Shown piece by piece: positions 53,268 through 63,473 of a stretch of DNA of 64,000 bases. The notes under the pieces were generated by a model, which saw nothing but the letters and a program-made list of their open reading frames with translations, was not told where the DNA came from and searched no databases. The DNA comes from Variovorax atrisoli 110B (GTDB taxonomy: Bacteria; Pseudomonadota; Gammaproteobacteria; Burkholderiales; Burkholderiaceae_C), in NCBI RefSeq assembly GCF_000382045.1, contig NZ_KB907457.1:248001-312000 (forward strand), given 5' to 3'. Positions within the stretch are counted from its first letter, which is position 1. Every line of letters starts with the position of its first letter. Both the position numbers and the translations under genes were made by a program.

Positions 53268-54088
53268 TCGAGGCGCTCCAGCACAGCCAGCGTGGCCGCC
53301 GACTGGTTCATCGTGTAGAAGTGCAGCGCCGGCGCGCCGCCTTCCTGCAGGCGCGCGCACAGGTCGGTGACCACATCGAGACCGAAGGCCTTGATCGACG
53401 CCGTGTCGTCGCCGAAGCTCTGCAGCCGCAGGCGGATCCAGCGCGGGATCTCTGCGCCGCAGGCGTCCGAGAAGCGCATGAGCTGCGTCGAACTCGTGAT
53501 CGGCATGATGCCCGGCACGATCGGCGTGTCGAGCCCCAGCTTGCGCACGTCGTCGACGAAGCGGAAATACGCCTCGGGGCTGAAGAAGTACTGCGTGATC
53601 GCCGAGTCGGCGCCCGCCTTCACCTTGGCGGCGAAGGCCTGCAGATCGGCCTCGGGCGAGCGGGCCTGCGGGTGGATCTCGGGGTAGCAGGCCACCTCGA
53701 TGTGGAAGTCGCGGCCGGTCTCCTCGCGGATGAAGCCCACGAGGTCGCTCGCATACTGGAACTCGCCGCCGATGCCGTAGCCGCTGGGCAGGTCGCCGCG
53801 CAGCGCCACCAGGCGCTTGACGCCCATCGCCTTCAACTCGGCGAGCTGCTCGCGCACGGTGGCGCGCGTGGCGCCGATGCACGAGAAGTGGCTCGCGGCG
53901 TCCACGCCTTCGGACAGGATCTCCTGCACCGCACCGAAGGTGCCCTGGTGCGTGGAACCGCCCGCGCCGTAGGTGACCGAGCAGAACTGCGGCTTGCGCG
54001 CATACAGCTGCTGGCGCACCGCGCGCAGCTTGACCGCGCCTTCGGGCGTCTTGGTCGGGAAGAATTCGAAACTCAACGGAAGGCGCAC
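53264..54088 (-). CDS. metF: 5,10-methylenetetrahydrofolate reductase
   Basis: 274 residues, start GTG 54088 preceded by AAGGAGAC; the frame stays open upstream but only the GTG gives the family N-terminus (LPLSFEFFPTKTPEG). Other landmarks: SVTYGAGGSTHQGT, LRGDLPSGYG, YPEIHPQA and ITQYFFSPEAYFRF. It makes 5-methyl-THF for methionine synthesis using NADH and FAD. Its place downstream of ahcY and the SAH riboswitch links folate and methyl-cycle control. Confidence 0.96.
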   Translation of the reverse strand: MRLPLSFEFFPTKTPEGAVKLRAVRQQLYARKPQFCSVTYGAGGSTHQGTFGAVQEILSEGVDAASHFSCIGATRATVREQLAELKAMGVKRLVALRGDLPSGYGIGGEFQYASDLVGFIREETGRDFHIEVACYPEIHPQARSPEADLQAFAAKVKAGADSAITQYFFSPEAYFRFVDDVRKLGLDTPIVPGIMPITSSTQLMRFSDACGAEIPRWIRLRLQSFGDDTASIKAFGLDVVTDLCARLQEGGAPALHFYTMNQSAATLAVLERLD

Positions 54089-54098
54089 CTGCGTCTCC

Positions 54099-54884
54099 TT
54101 AGGAACCGTTCGCCTGAACAGCGCGAACGGCGTGAATGAAAAACTCGCGGTTGCCGTCGCCCCCGGCGATCGGGCTGTCGAACCACTGCAGCACCCGCAG
54201 GCCGAGCGCCTCGCAGGCATCGCGCAGGCGCTTCTCGACCACCGCGTACAGCGCGTCGTCGCGCACGATGCCGCCCTTGCCGATTTGGCCCGGTTGCAGC
54301 TCGAACTGGGGCTTGACCAGCATCAGCAGGCGCCCTTCATCGGCCATGAATCCGACGACCGCCGGCAGCACCAGCGTGAGCGAGATGAACGACAGGTCGC
54401 CCACGATCAGGTCGAAGCGTGGCCCGCCTTCATCGGCTTCTTCGCCGAGATCGTCGGCCGACAGCGCACGCGCATTGACGCCCTCGATGGCCACCACGCG
54501 CTCGTCCTCGCGCAGCCGCGCATGCAGCTGTCCGTGGCCGACGTCGACGCCCACCACACGGGCGGCGCCGCGCTGCAGCAGGCAGTCGGTGAAGCCGCCG
54601 GTCGACTGGCCCACGTCGAGGCACAGCCAGCCGGCCGGGTCGATGCCGCTCGCCGCCAGCGCGCCCTCGAGCTTGAGCCCGCCGCGCGAAACATAGCGCG
54701 CTTCCGCCGCATCGACCAGCTCGAGCTCGGCAGACTCCGGCACGTCGTCCTTGTTCTTGACGACATTGCGCCAGGCGTCGCCCGAGCCCGCGTCACGCCA
54801 GCGCAAGCCGCCGGCGATGAGCCGCACGGCCTGCGAACGCGACGCGGCCAGGCCGCGCTCCACCAGCAACTGATCGGCGCGCAT
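54099..54884 (-). CDS. tlyA: TlyA-family rRNA methyltransferase
   Basis: 261 residues. An N-terminal S4 RNA-binding domain (MRADQLLVERGLAASRSQAVRLIAGG) is followed by an FtsJ-type SAM domain (YVSRGGLKLEGAL, CLDVGQSTGGFTDCLLQRGA, LIVGDLSFISL). TlyA enzymes 2'-O-methylate 16S/23S rRNA; many are annotated as hemolysins. It lies between ahcY and metF in an SAM/SAH-linked transcript, which fits a SAM-consuming enzyme. The next gene starts 10 bases after its stop. Confidence 0.92.
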   Translation of the reverse strand: MRADQLLVERGLAASRSQAVRLIAGGLRWRDAGSGDAWRNVVKNKDDVPESAELELVDAAEARYVSRGGLKLEGALAASGIDPAGWLCLDVGQSTGGFTDCLLQRGAARVVGVDVGHGQLHARLREDERVVAIEGVNARALSADDLGEEADEGGPRFDLIVGDLSFISLTLVLPAVVGFMADEGRLLMLVKPQFELQPGQIGKGGIVRDDALYAVVEKRLRDACEALGLRVLQWFDSPIAGGDGNREFFIHAVRAVQANGS

Positions 54885-54915
54885 GCGCTGCTGCGGCTGT
54901 CGCTGCCACCCCCGC

Positions 54916-56355
<1,440 letters not shown>

Positions 56356-56407
56356 GGGAACTCCAACAAAACTGGTTTGAAAGATGCCGCCGGATACGGG
56401 AAATGGG

Positions 56408-56490
56408 CTCACCGCAAGAACAGCGGGTGAGCGTCGTTGCGATATGTGGTCCGAGCCTCACGCCTGACGGCGCTGCAACGCTCCTCGGAG
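56408..56490 (-). promoter_or_regulatory. ahcY: S-adenosylhomocysteine riboswitch
   Basis: On the minus strand the aptamer elements are all readable. P1 pairs GAGCGTT (56477-56483) with GACGCTC (56429-56435). P2 pairs GCGCC (56469-56473) with GGCGT (56460-56464) around loop GTCA. The pseudoknot pairs CCGAG (56484-56488) with CTCGG (56451-56455). The conserved GCTCACC ends at 56426. A second hairpin, CTCACCCGC with GCGGTGAG (56423-56431 / 56408-56415), uses part of the P1 3' strand, so aptamer and downstream hairpin exclude each other. SAH binding should raise ahcY expression. Confidence 0.93.
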
Positions 56491-56496
56491 GGGCGG

Positions 56497-56525
56497 ATTG
56501 TAGACGGGGCGACCGGGCGCGCCAA
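56497..56525 (-). promoter_or_regulatory. ahcY: Sigma70 promoter of the ahcY operon
   Basis: On the minus strand TTGGCG (56520-56525) and TACAAT (56497-56502) with a 17-base spacer. The expected start, about seven bases after the -10, falls at 56490, the first base of the riboswitch. Confidence 0.75.
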
Positions 56526-56677
56526 TGCCGCGGGATTTGGCCGCGCCGCAGCTGCCGGGGGGCTGACATCCGGCGTCCCCGGCCCCGTGTTGACCTTTGG
56601 TTACGATTCTCCCGGGCTCGGTCCAGGAGCCGGCCGGCGCCCTGCCGGGCCCATTCAAAAAGAGAGGGAAGCGTCAC

Positions 56678-58756
56678 ATGAGGATGGAAAAAAGACATCT
56701 CGCAAGCCTGGGCCTCGTCGCCCTGCTGACAGCTTGCGGAGGGGGCGGCGGAGGCTCCGGCGGCGGGCTTTCGCTGGGAACCGGCGGCAACACGAAGCCG
56801 GAAACGCCCGCGGCGGCGGCCAAGACCACGGCCGATGCGCGCAGCGGCAGCTACCGCGTCTACGCGGCCAACGGCACGCAGCAGCAGCTCTCGGTCGACT
56901 TCGACGCCGGCAGCTACACCATGACGGACAACCTCGGCGTGGCCGAATCCGGCACCTTCGCCGAGGACTTCACCGAGCCGGGCACCTACGTGTTCGCGAG
57001 CAGCCGCATCGCCACCGCGGCCAACACCTCGCGCTTCCGCGTGACGAGCGACACCATCGTGGGCGCGTTCCCGTTCCAGACCGCGTACTCGAGCCCCGCT
57101 GCCTACGCCGCACAGCCGTTCGTGGCGGCGCGCGACTTCGTCACCACCGCGGCGCTGATCGACGGCACCTACAACCGCTTCAGCGTCACGCGCAGCCCCG
57201 GCGGCGCGCAGGACTCGACGATCCTGTCGATGCGCCTGTCGGGCAGCGGCACGGTGCTGGAGTTCTGCAACGACGCCATCATCTACAGGATCGACCTCTG
57301 CCCCGCCGCCTCGAAGCGCACCTACGCGGTCACGCCGGGGGTCGACGACGCCTGGGTCGCGACCAACGTGGCCAACAGCAGCGACGTCGCCAACTTCCGC
57401 GTGGCGCGCATCGGCGGCCAGAACGTGTACCTCGGCGCAGGCCTCAGCGTCTCGCCGGCCCAGCAGTTCTTGCGCATCGCCCTGCCCGAGTCGTCGAGCT
57501 GGCCCACCACGCGCGGCATCGGCTCGTCGACCACGGGCAGCTGGGGCACGAACCTGATCAGCACGACCAGCACGGTGCGCACCTCCACCGGCACCGACGA
57601 TACCTACGGCACCCTGACGATGCCGGTGGACAGCACCGCCTACGCGAACCAGCCCCTGGGCATCCGCGGCGTCAACTTCACCGGGGCGAACAAGTACTTC
57701 GCGATGCAGGCCGGCGAGCTTTCGGTGCTGGTGGGCGCGCGCAGCAACACCGCCACGCAGGGCTATATCCAGCTCAACCTGATCGACAACGGCGCCACGC
57801 CCGACGCACGCAACGGGCGCTACAAGGTCTACGCCACCAACGGCTCGCGGCAGACGCTGGCGCTGAACGTCGACAGCAAGCGCTACGAGATGACCGATGC
57901 CGCCGGCACCGTCGCCTCGGGCAGCTTCGCCGAGGACACGGCCGAGCCGGGCAGCTTCATCTTCGCGAGCAGCCGCATCACGGGCGCCGCCAATACGGCG
58001 AGCTTCCGCTTCACGACGGATACGGTGGTCGGCGCGTTCCCGTTCGCGGTCGCGCAGGTCACGCCCGAGAGCTACGCCGTGCGGCCCTTCGTGGCATCGC
58101 GCGCGCTGCTGAAGACGCAGGCTGCGCTCGACGGCACCTACAACCGGCTGGGCATCAACATGACGGCCACCGGCGGCGATTCGTCGATCACCCAGATCCA
58201 GATCGCCAACGGCGGCACCGTGCTCTACCTGTGCAACGACAACGTGATCTACCGGATCGACAACTGTCCTTCCGCATCCGTGCTGACGTACACCGTGTCG
58301 GCTGGCACCACCGTGGACACCTGGCGCATCGTGAACGTGGCCAATCCGTCGGACAACGGCACCTTCGCGGTCGCGCGCGTCGGAGGCGAGAACATCTACC
58401 TCTCGGCCGGCAACGTGGCGTCCACGCCCCCGAGGTCGGTGTTCCGCATCGGCCTGCCCGAACGCGCCACATGGCCCACCGTCATCGCGCGCGGCGGAGC
58501 CACCAGCGGCGGCTGGGGCAGCACCGGCCTCGACGCGTCTTACTACACGCGCACCCAGACGCTGCCCGACGGCACCAGCGCCACGCTCAACGCGTCGCTG
58601 GCTCCGATGGGCACGAACGGCCCGCTCAACATGCGCGCGGCGACCTTCATCGGCCCGAACTACCACTTCGCGAGCCAGAGCAGCAAGCTCTTCGCGATGG
58701 TCGGCTCGCGCAACCCGGCCACGGCCGGCGCGATGGAGATCGGCCTGATCGACTGA
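56678..58756 (+). CDS. Large lipoprotein with internal duplication
   Basis: 692 residues of unknown function. Lipoprotein signal with Cys20 (LVALLTAC) then a Gly/Ser-rich tether. Two related halves of about 330 residues: SGSYRVYAANGT / NGRYKVYATNGS, FAEDFTEPGTYVFASSRI / FAEDTAEPGSFIFASSRI, VGAFPF in both, DGTYNRF / DGTYNRL, YRIDLCPAAS / YRIDNCPSAS. Predicted beta-rich, surface or periplasmic outer-membrane-attached. Start ATG 56678, after an AGAGAGGGAA box. The Cys in each half (FCND, LCND) could form disulfides. Confidence 0.8.
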   Translation: MRMEKRHLASLGLVALLTACGGGGGGSGGGLSLGTGGNTKPETPAAAAKTTADARSGSYRVYAANGTQQQLSVDFDAGSYTMTDNLGVAESGTFAEDFTEPGTYVFASSRIATAANTSRFRVTSDTIVGAFPFQTAYSSPAAYAAQPFVAARDFVTTAALIDGTYNRFSVTRSPGGAQDSTILSMRLSGSGTVLEFCNDAIIYRIDLCPAASKRTYAVTPGVDDAWVATNVANSSDVANFRVARIGGQNVYLGAGLSVSPAQQFLRIALPESSSWPTTRGIGSSTTGSWGTNLISTTSTVRTSTGTDDTYGTLTMPVDSTAYANQPLGIRGVNFTGANKYFAMQAGELSVLVGARSNTATQGYIQLNLIDNGATPDARNGRYKVYATNGSRQTLALNVDSKRYEMTDAAGTVASGSFAEDTAEPGSFIFASSRITGAANTASFRFTTDTVVGAFPFAVAQVTPESYAVRPFVASRALLKTQAALDGTYNRLGINMTATGGDSSITQIQIANGGTVLYLCNDNVIYRIDNCPSASVLTYTVSAGTTVDTWRIVNVANPSDNGTFAVARVGGENIYLSAGNVASTPPRSVFRIGLPERATWPTVIARGGATSGGWGSTGLDASYYTRTQTLPDGTSATLNASLAPMGTNGPLNMRAATFIGPNYHFASQSSKLFAMVGSRNPATAGAMEIGLID

Positions 58757-58786
58757 CGCCGCGGGCGCTTCGCCCTGAAAGCCAGG

Positions 58787-58825
58787 AAGGCCGCATGCCG
58801 CATCGCGTGGCATGCGGCCTTTTTT
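58787..58825 (+). terminator. Rho-independent terminator of the duplicated lipoprotein gene
   Basis: Perfect 13-base stem AAGGCCGCATGCC / GGCATGCGGCCTT around a nine-base loop, followed by six Ts (58820-58825), 30 bases after the lipoprotein stop. Confidence 0.9.
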
Positions 58826-58911
58826 CGTTGCTCATTCAGGCCTAAGACGGCCGCCTGCACGTTTCGCCTGCGCGACGTACATTGGCCGGCCCACAGCCCC
58901 TGAAAGCCAAC

Positions 58912-59562
58912 ATGCAGATCCACTCCTCCAGCACGCCCAGGACCTTGCTCGCAGCCCTTGCTGCCGCCGTCGGCCTGGCCGCCGCCCTGCTTCCGGCGGG
59001 CGCGTCCGCCCAGAACGCCGACACCGTCCGCATCCGCGGCACCCTCGTGCGCGTCGATGCGAACACCCTGGTCGTGCAGGACCGCAGCGGCGAGGTCGTC
59101 TCGCTCGCCCGGCCCGCCGGCCTGCCCGTGTCGGAGGTCTACCCGATCAAGCTCTCGGACATCAAGCGCGGCAGCTTCATCGGCACCGCCGCCATGCCGC
59201 AGCCCGACGGCACGCAGAAGGCGCTCGAAGTCGTCGTGTTCCCCGAGGCTGCGCGCGGCACGGGCGAGGGCCATCGTCCCTGGGACCTGCTGCCCGAAAG
59301 CACCATGACCAACGCCACGGTCGCAGACCTGGCCGCGGCGCCGAAGTCGGTGCGCGGCGGCCAGCAGCTGCACCTGACCTACAAGGGCGGCGAGAAGACC
59401 GTCGTGGTGCCGCCCGACGTTCCGGTGGTCACCTTCCGGCCCGGTACCGACGCACTGCTGGTGCCGGGCGCACGGGTGCTGGTGAATGCGCAGGAGAAGA
59501 ACGGCACGCCCACCGCGCTGCGCGTGACAGCCGGGCGCAACGGCTTCGCGCCGCCGATGTAG
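58912..59562 (+). CDS. Exported hypothetical protein with OB-like repeats
   Basis: 216 residues. Signal peptide (to about residue 33, AGASAQ). The mature part begins with DTVRIRGTLVRVDANTLVVQDRSGEVVSLA and repeats a similar beta pattern later (KSVRGGQQLHLTYKGGEKTVVVPPDVPVVTF; GARVLVNAQEKNGTPTALRV), recalling DUF5666-type OB folds. Ends in GRNGFAPPM. No catalytic motif. Start ATG 58912 gives the signal peptide. Its stop is followed at once by a 13-bp tandem repeat. Confidence 0.75.
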   Translation: MQIHSSSTPRTLLAALAAAVGLAAALLPAGASAQNADTVRIRGTLVRVDANTLVVQDRSGEVVSLARPAGLPVSEVYPIKLSDIKRGSFIGTAAMPQPDGTQKALEVVVFPEAARGTGEGHRPWDLLPESTMTNATVADLAAAPKSVRGGQQLHLTYKGGEKTVVVPPDVPVVTFRPGTDALLVPGARVLVNAQEKNGTPTALRVTAGRNGFAPPM

Positions 59563-59564
59563 GA

Positions 59565-59600
59565 GCGAAGGCGGGCAGCGAAGGCGGGCAGCGAAGGCGG
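59565..59600. repeat. 13-bp short tandem repeat
   Basis: GCGAAGGCGGGCA occurs at 59565-59577 and 59578-59590, followed by a partial third copy (59591-59600). It lies directly after the stop of the small exported protein gene. Confidence 0.9.
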
Positions 59601-59743
59601 CACGCACCCAAGGGAAATCCCGCAGGCATTTTTGCGGCCGCGGTGAGCTCCGGCGCGCCGGCGCGGCGTATCGTGGCGAGGGTTTCCGGCCGCCGGGCCG
59701 GTCCCTCCCTACCAACGTCCACCGTCACAGGAGATTCCGCACC

Positions 59744-60238
59744 ATGGCCACTGCCAAGAAAGCCGCCGCCAAGAAGACCACTGCCAGCAGCAGCACCGCC
59801 AGCGCGAAGAAGGCGGCGCCCGACGTCGCGGACATGCTCAATCCGCTGAAGGGCATGGCCGACCGGCTGCAGGGCCTGAACCTGACCGGCGGCGCCGGCA
59901 AGCTGCTGGAAGCGGGACGCAAGGACCTCGCGGCGCTGATGGAGGCCAACGAGAAGTCCTACCAGGGCCTGCAGACCGTCGTGCAGCGCCAGACCGAGAT
60001 GATCAAGAGCGCCATCTCCGAGTGGCAGGCCGCCGCCAAGGAGATGCCGGGCAAGGACCCGAAGGAGAACCTCGCCAAGCTCGACGAACTGGGCCGTCAG
60101 TCGTTCCAGCGCGCCATCGACGACATCAAGGAGCTGGCCAACCTGGCGGCCAAGTCGCAGGCCGATGCCTTCGACGTGGTGCGCCAGCGCATCCAGGCGA
60201 ACGTCGACGAAGTGACGAAGATGCTGCAGCGCAAGTGA
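59744..60238 (+). CDS. Phasin family protein, PHA granule-associated
   Basis: 164 residues. The Lys/Ala-rich N-terminus (ATAKKAAAKKTTASSS...) is followed by a phasin_2-type coiled helical body (GKLLEAGRKDLAALMEANEKSYQGLQTVVQRQTEMIKS quoted in part; ELANLAAKSQADAFDVV). Phasins coat polyhydroxyalkanoate granules. A CAGGAG box precedes the ATG at 59744. It heads a run of PHA-related genes: hydrolase, synthase subunit, synthase. The basic tail could also bind DNA, as in PhaF-like proteins. Confidence 0.85.
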   Translation: MATAKKAAAKKTTASSSTASAKKAAPDVADMLNPLKGMADRLQGLNLTGGAGKLLEAGRKDLAALMEANEKSYQGLQTVVQRQTEMIKSAISEWQAAAKEMPGKDPKENLAKLDELGRQSFQRAIDDIKELANLAAKSQADAFDVVRQRIQANVDEVTKMLQRK

Positions 60239-60281
60239 GCCGGCAAGAGACAGCTCCGACGGACGACCTCCGCGCGCAGCC

Positions 60282-61202
<921 letters not shown>

Positions 61203-61253
61203 AACGGCTGGGACACGAGCGACGAGGCGACAGACAAGAAGGGAGCATCCGCC

Positions 61254-61697
61254 ATGACGAACAAGTTCTCCCCCCTCGACCCGATGGCCATGTGGCGCGA
61301 GCTCACCGCCCAGTGGGAGAAGAGCACCAACGAGTTCGCCAACGAGACCATGGCCTCGGACCCGTTCCGACAGGGCATGCACGGCGGCATGAACGCCTCG
61401 CTCACCGCGCAGAAGGCACTGGGCGACCTGATGGCGCGCTACCTCGCGATGCTGAACCTGCCCACGCGCGCCGACCTGCAGGTGCTGGGCGAGCAGCTGC
61501 AGCGCATCGACGACCACCTGGCGCGCATCGCCCGTGCGGTGGAAGCCGGCCCCTCTGCGGCCGCTGCATCCGCCAAGGCTGCGCCGGGACCGCGCCGTAC
61601 CCGGCAGCCGCCTGCGGCCTCCATGACCCCGACATCGCCGCCAGTGCCGAAGGCGCCGGCCCGCACACGCAAGCCCGCAGGAAAGCGCTCGCCATGA
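61254..61697 (+). CDS. PHA synthase partner subunit, PhaE/PhaR-like
   Basis: 147 residues. The N-terminal part (PMAMWRELTAQWEKSTNEFANETMASDPF) and the ARYLAMLNLPTRADLQVLGEQLQRIDDHLARI helix (quoted in part) resemble the PhaE/PhaR subunits of class III and IV PHA synthases; the C-terminal 45 residues are Ala/Pro/Lys-rich and disordered. It overlaps the synthase start as ATGA. Much shorter than typical PhaE (about 350). It is expected to bind and activate the synthase. Confidence 0.75.
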   Translation: MTNKFSPLDPMAMWRELTAQWEKSTNEFANETMASDPFRQGMHGGMNASLTAQKALGDLMARYLAMLNLPTRADLQVLGEQLQRIDDHLARIARAVEAGPSAAAASAKAAPGPRRTRQPPAASMTPTSPPVPKAPARTRKPAGKRSP

Positions 61698-62782
61698 CCG
61701 CCGGGGAAGACAACACCTTCGCCCTGCCCGACATCGCGGTCGACATGGCCGCCGAGATCGAGCGCACGATCCAGCGCAACATCAAGGGCCTGGATTTCCT
61801 CACCACCGCCGCGCCCGCCGTGGGGCAGACGCCCAAGGACGAGATCCACCGTCGCGGCACGCTGAGCCTGTACCACTACCGGCCGATGGCCGACGAAATC
61901 TACCGCGTGCCGCTGCTGATCGTGATGGCGACCACCAACCGCGGCTACATCCTCGACCTCGCGCCGGGCCAGAGCATGGTCGAGCACCTGCTCCTGCGCG
62001 GCTACGACGTCTACATGATGGACTGGAACGCGCCGCGCCCGCAGGAGAAGTACCTGCGCATCGAGGACTACGTGCTCGACTTCATCCCCGACTCGATCCG
62101 CCGCGTGCAGGAGCGCTCGGGCGAGGCAGACGTCACGCTCGTGGGCTACTGCATGGGCGGCGTGCTCTCCACGCTCTATGCCGCGCTGCACCCCGGCGGG
62201 CCGATGAAGAACCTCGCGCTCTTCACCACGCCCGTCGACTTCAGCCGCATGAAGCTGTTCCATGCGTGGTCGGACCGCCGCTACTTCGACGTCGACCGCC
62301 TCGTCGACACCGTGGGCAACGTGCCGCCCGAGATGCTTTTCACCTCCTTCGACATGCTGCGCCCCGCCGGCCGAAGCGCGGGCATGGTGCAGCTGTGGGA
62401 CAACATGGACAACGACGAATTCGTCAAGTCGTACCGCATGTTCGACCGCTGGGGCAACGAGATGCTGCCGCTGGCCGGCGAGTACTTCCGCCAGACCGTC
62501 AAGGAACTCATGTGGGGCAACAAGCTGCACAAGGGCGAGCTGGTGATCGGCGGACAGAAGGTGCGGCTGAAGAACATCCGGGTGCCGGTGCTGCATGCGC
62601 TCGCGCAGCACGACCACATCGTTCCGTACGAGGCCGGGCAGCCGCTGGTGGCCGGCATCGGCTCCACCGACAAGGAGGAAGTGGTGCTCAAGGGCGGCCA
62701 CGTCAGCCTCGCCGCCGGGCCCAACGCGGTGCGCCGGCTGTGGCCCAGACTCGACGAATGGCTTGGAGTGCGATCGACATGA
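61694..62782 (+). CDS. phaC: Polyhydroxyalkanoate synthase, class III/IV-type
   Basis: 362 residues, the length of class III/IV PhaC and far shorter than class I (about 590). The lipase-like box is GYCMGG with nucleophile Cys153; YMMDWNAP, AQHDHIVP (Asp) and GGHVSL (His) complete the triad. It polymerises 3-hydroxyacyl-CoA. It is translationally coupled to a small PhaE/PhaR-like gene and to the GNAT gene behind it (both ATGA). A second, class I synthase is common in this family but not in this window. Confidence 0.87.
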   Translation: MTAGEDNTFALPDIAVDMAAEIERTIQRNIKGLDFLTTAAPAVGQTPKDEIHRRGTLSLYHYRPMADEIYRVPLLIVMATTNRGYILDLAPGQSMVEHLLLRGYDVYMMDWNAPRPQEKYLRIEDYVLDFIPDSIRRVQERSGEADVTLVGYCMGGVLSTLYAALHPGGPMKNLALFTTPVDFSRMKLFHAWSDRRYFDVDRLVDTVGNVPPEMLFTSFDMLRPAGRSAGMVQLWDNMDNDEFVKSYRMFDRWGNEMLPLAGEYFRQTVKELMWGNKLHKGELVIGGQKVRLKNIRVPVLHALAQHDHIVPYEAGQPLVAGIGSTDKEEVVLKGGHVSLAAGPNAVRRLWPRLDEWLGVRST

Positions 62783-63393
62783 GCATCACCACCGTGACCG
62801 ACTCCTTCTCGCGGACCTACCCGCGCACCGTGACCAGCAGCGAGGGCAGCATCGTCCTGCGCCTGATGGCCGCCGAAGACGCCGATGCCGTGCTCGCCTT
62901 CGCACAGGCGTTGCCGGCGCACGACCTGCTCTTTCTGCCGCGCGACATCACCCAGCCCAAGGTGATGAACGCCTGGGTGCGCGCCATCGAGCGCGGCGAC
63001 ATCGACAGCGTGCTCGCGGTGCGCGAGAAGGCCGTGCTCGGCTGCGCGGCGGTGATCCGCGATCCGCACTCCTGGTCGAGCCACGTCGCCGAGCTGCGCG
63101 TGCTCGCCGCACCCGAGCTGCGCGGCAGCGGCCTGGGCCACAAGCTCGCACGCGAAGCCTGCGCGCTGGCCATCGAGCGCGGGGCCGAAAAGCTCGTCGC
63201 CCGCATGACCGTCGACCAGCGCGGCGCCATCGCCGTCTTCCAGGCCCTGGGCTTCAAGCCCGAGGCGCTCCTGAACAAGCACGTGAAGGATCGCCAGGGG
63301 CTGGCGCACGACCTCGTGGTGCTGAGCCAGGACGTGGCGCGGTTCGAGGCACAGATGCGGGCGTATGGGATGGGCGAGGCGCTGGGGAGCTGA
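62779..63393 (+). CDS. GNAT N-acetyltransferase
   Basis: 204 residues, GCN5-related acetyltransferase fold. The acetyl-CoA loop is ELRGSGLGHKLAREACALA; preceding strands are ELRVLAAP. Acceptor unknown. The start at ATG 62779 overlaps the phaC stop, and all four PHA genes appear in one transcript, so a protein or amine target related to PHA metabolism is possible but unproven. The N-terminal 25 residues are unlike the core and may be an extension. Confidence 0.85.
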   Translation: MSITTVTDSFSRTYPRTVTSSEGSIVLRLMAAEDADAVLAFAQALPAHDLLFLPRDITQPKVMNAWVRAIERGDIDSVLAVREKAVLGCAAVIRDPHSWSSHVAELRVLAAPELRGSGLGHKLAREACALAIERGAEKLVARMTVDQRGAIAVFQALGFKPEALLNKHVKDRQGLAHDLVVLSQDVARFEAQMRAYGMGEALGS

Positions 63394-63473
63394 AGCGCCC
63401 CTGGCACGGGGGCGGAGGGGCCGCAAGCCGCCAGCCTTTTAAAATCGCGGATTCCCCCCGCAGATTGCCCACC

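Noticed and set aside
59565..59600. 13-bp repeats as a CRISPR array
   Set aside because: The units are directly contiguous with no spacers, and there are no cas genes.
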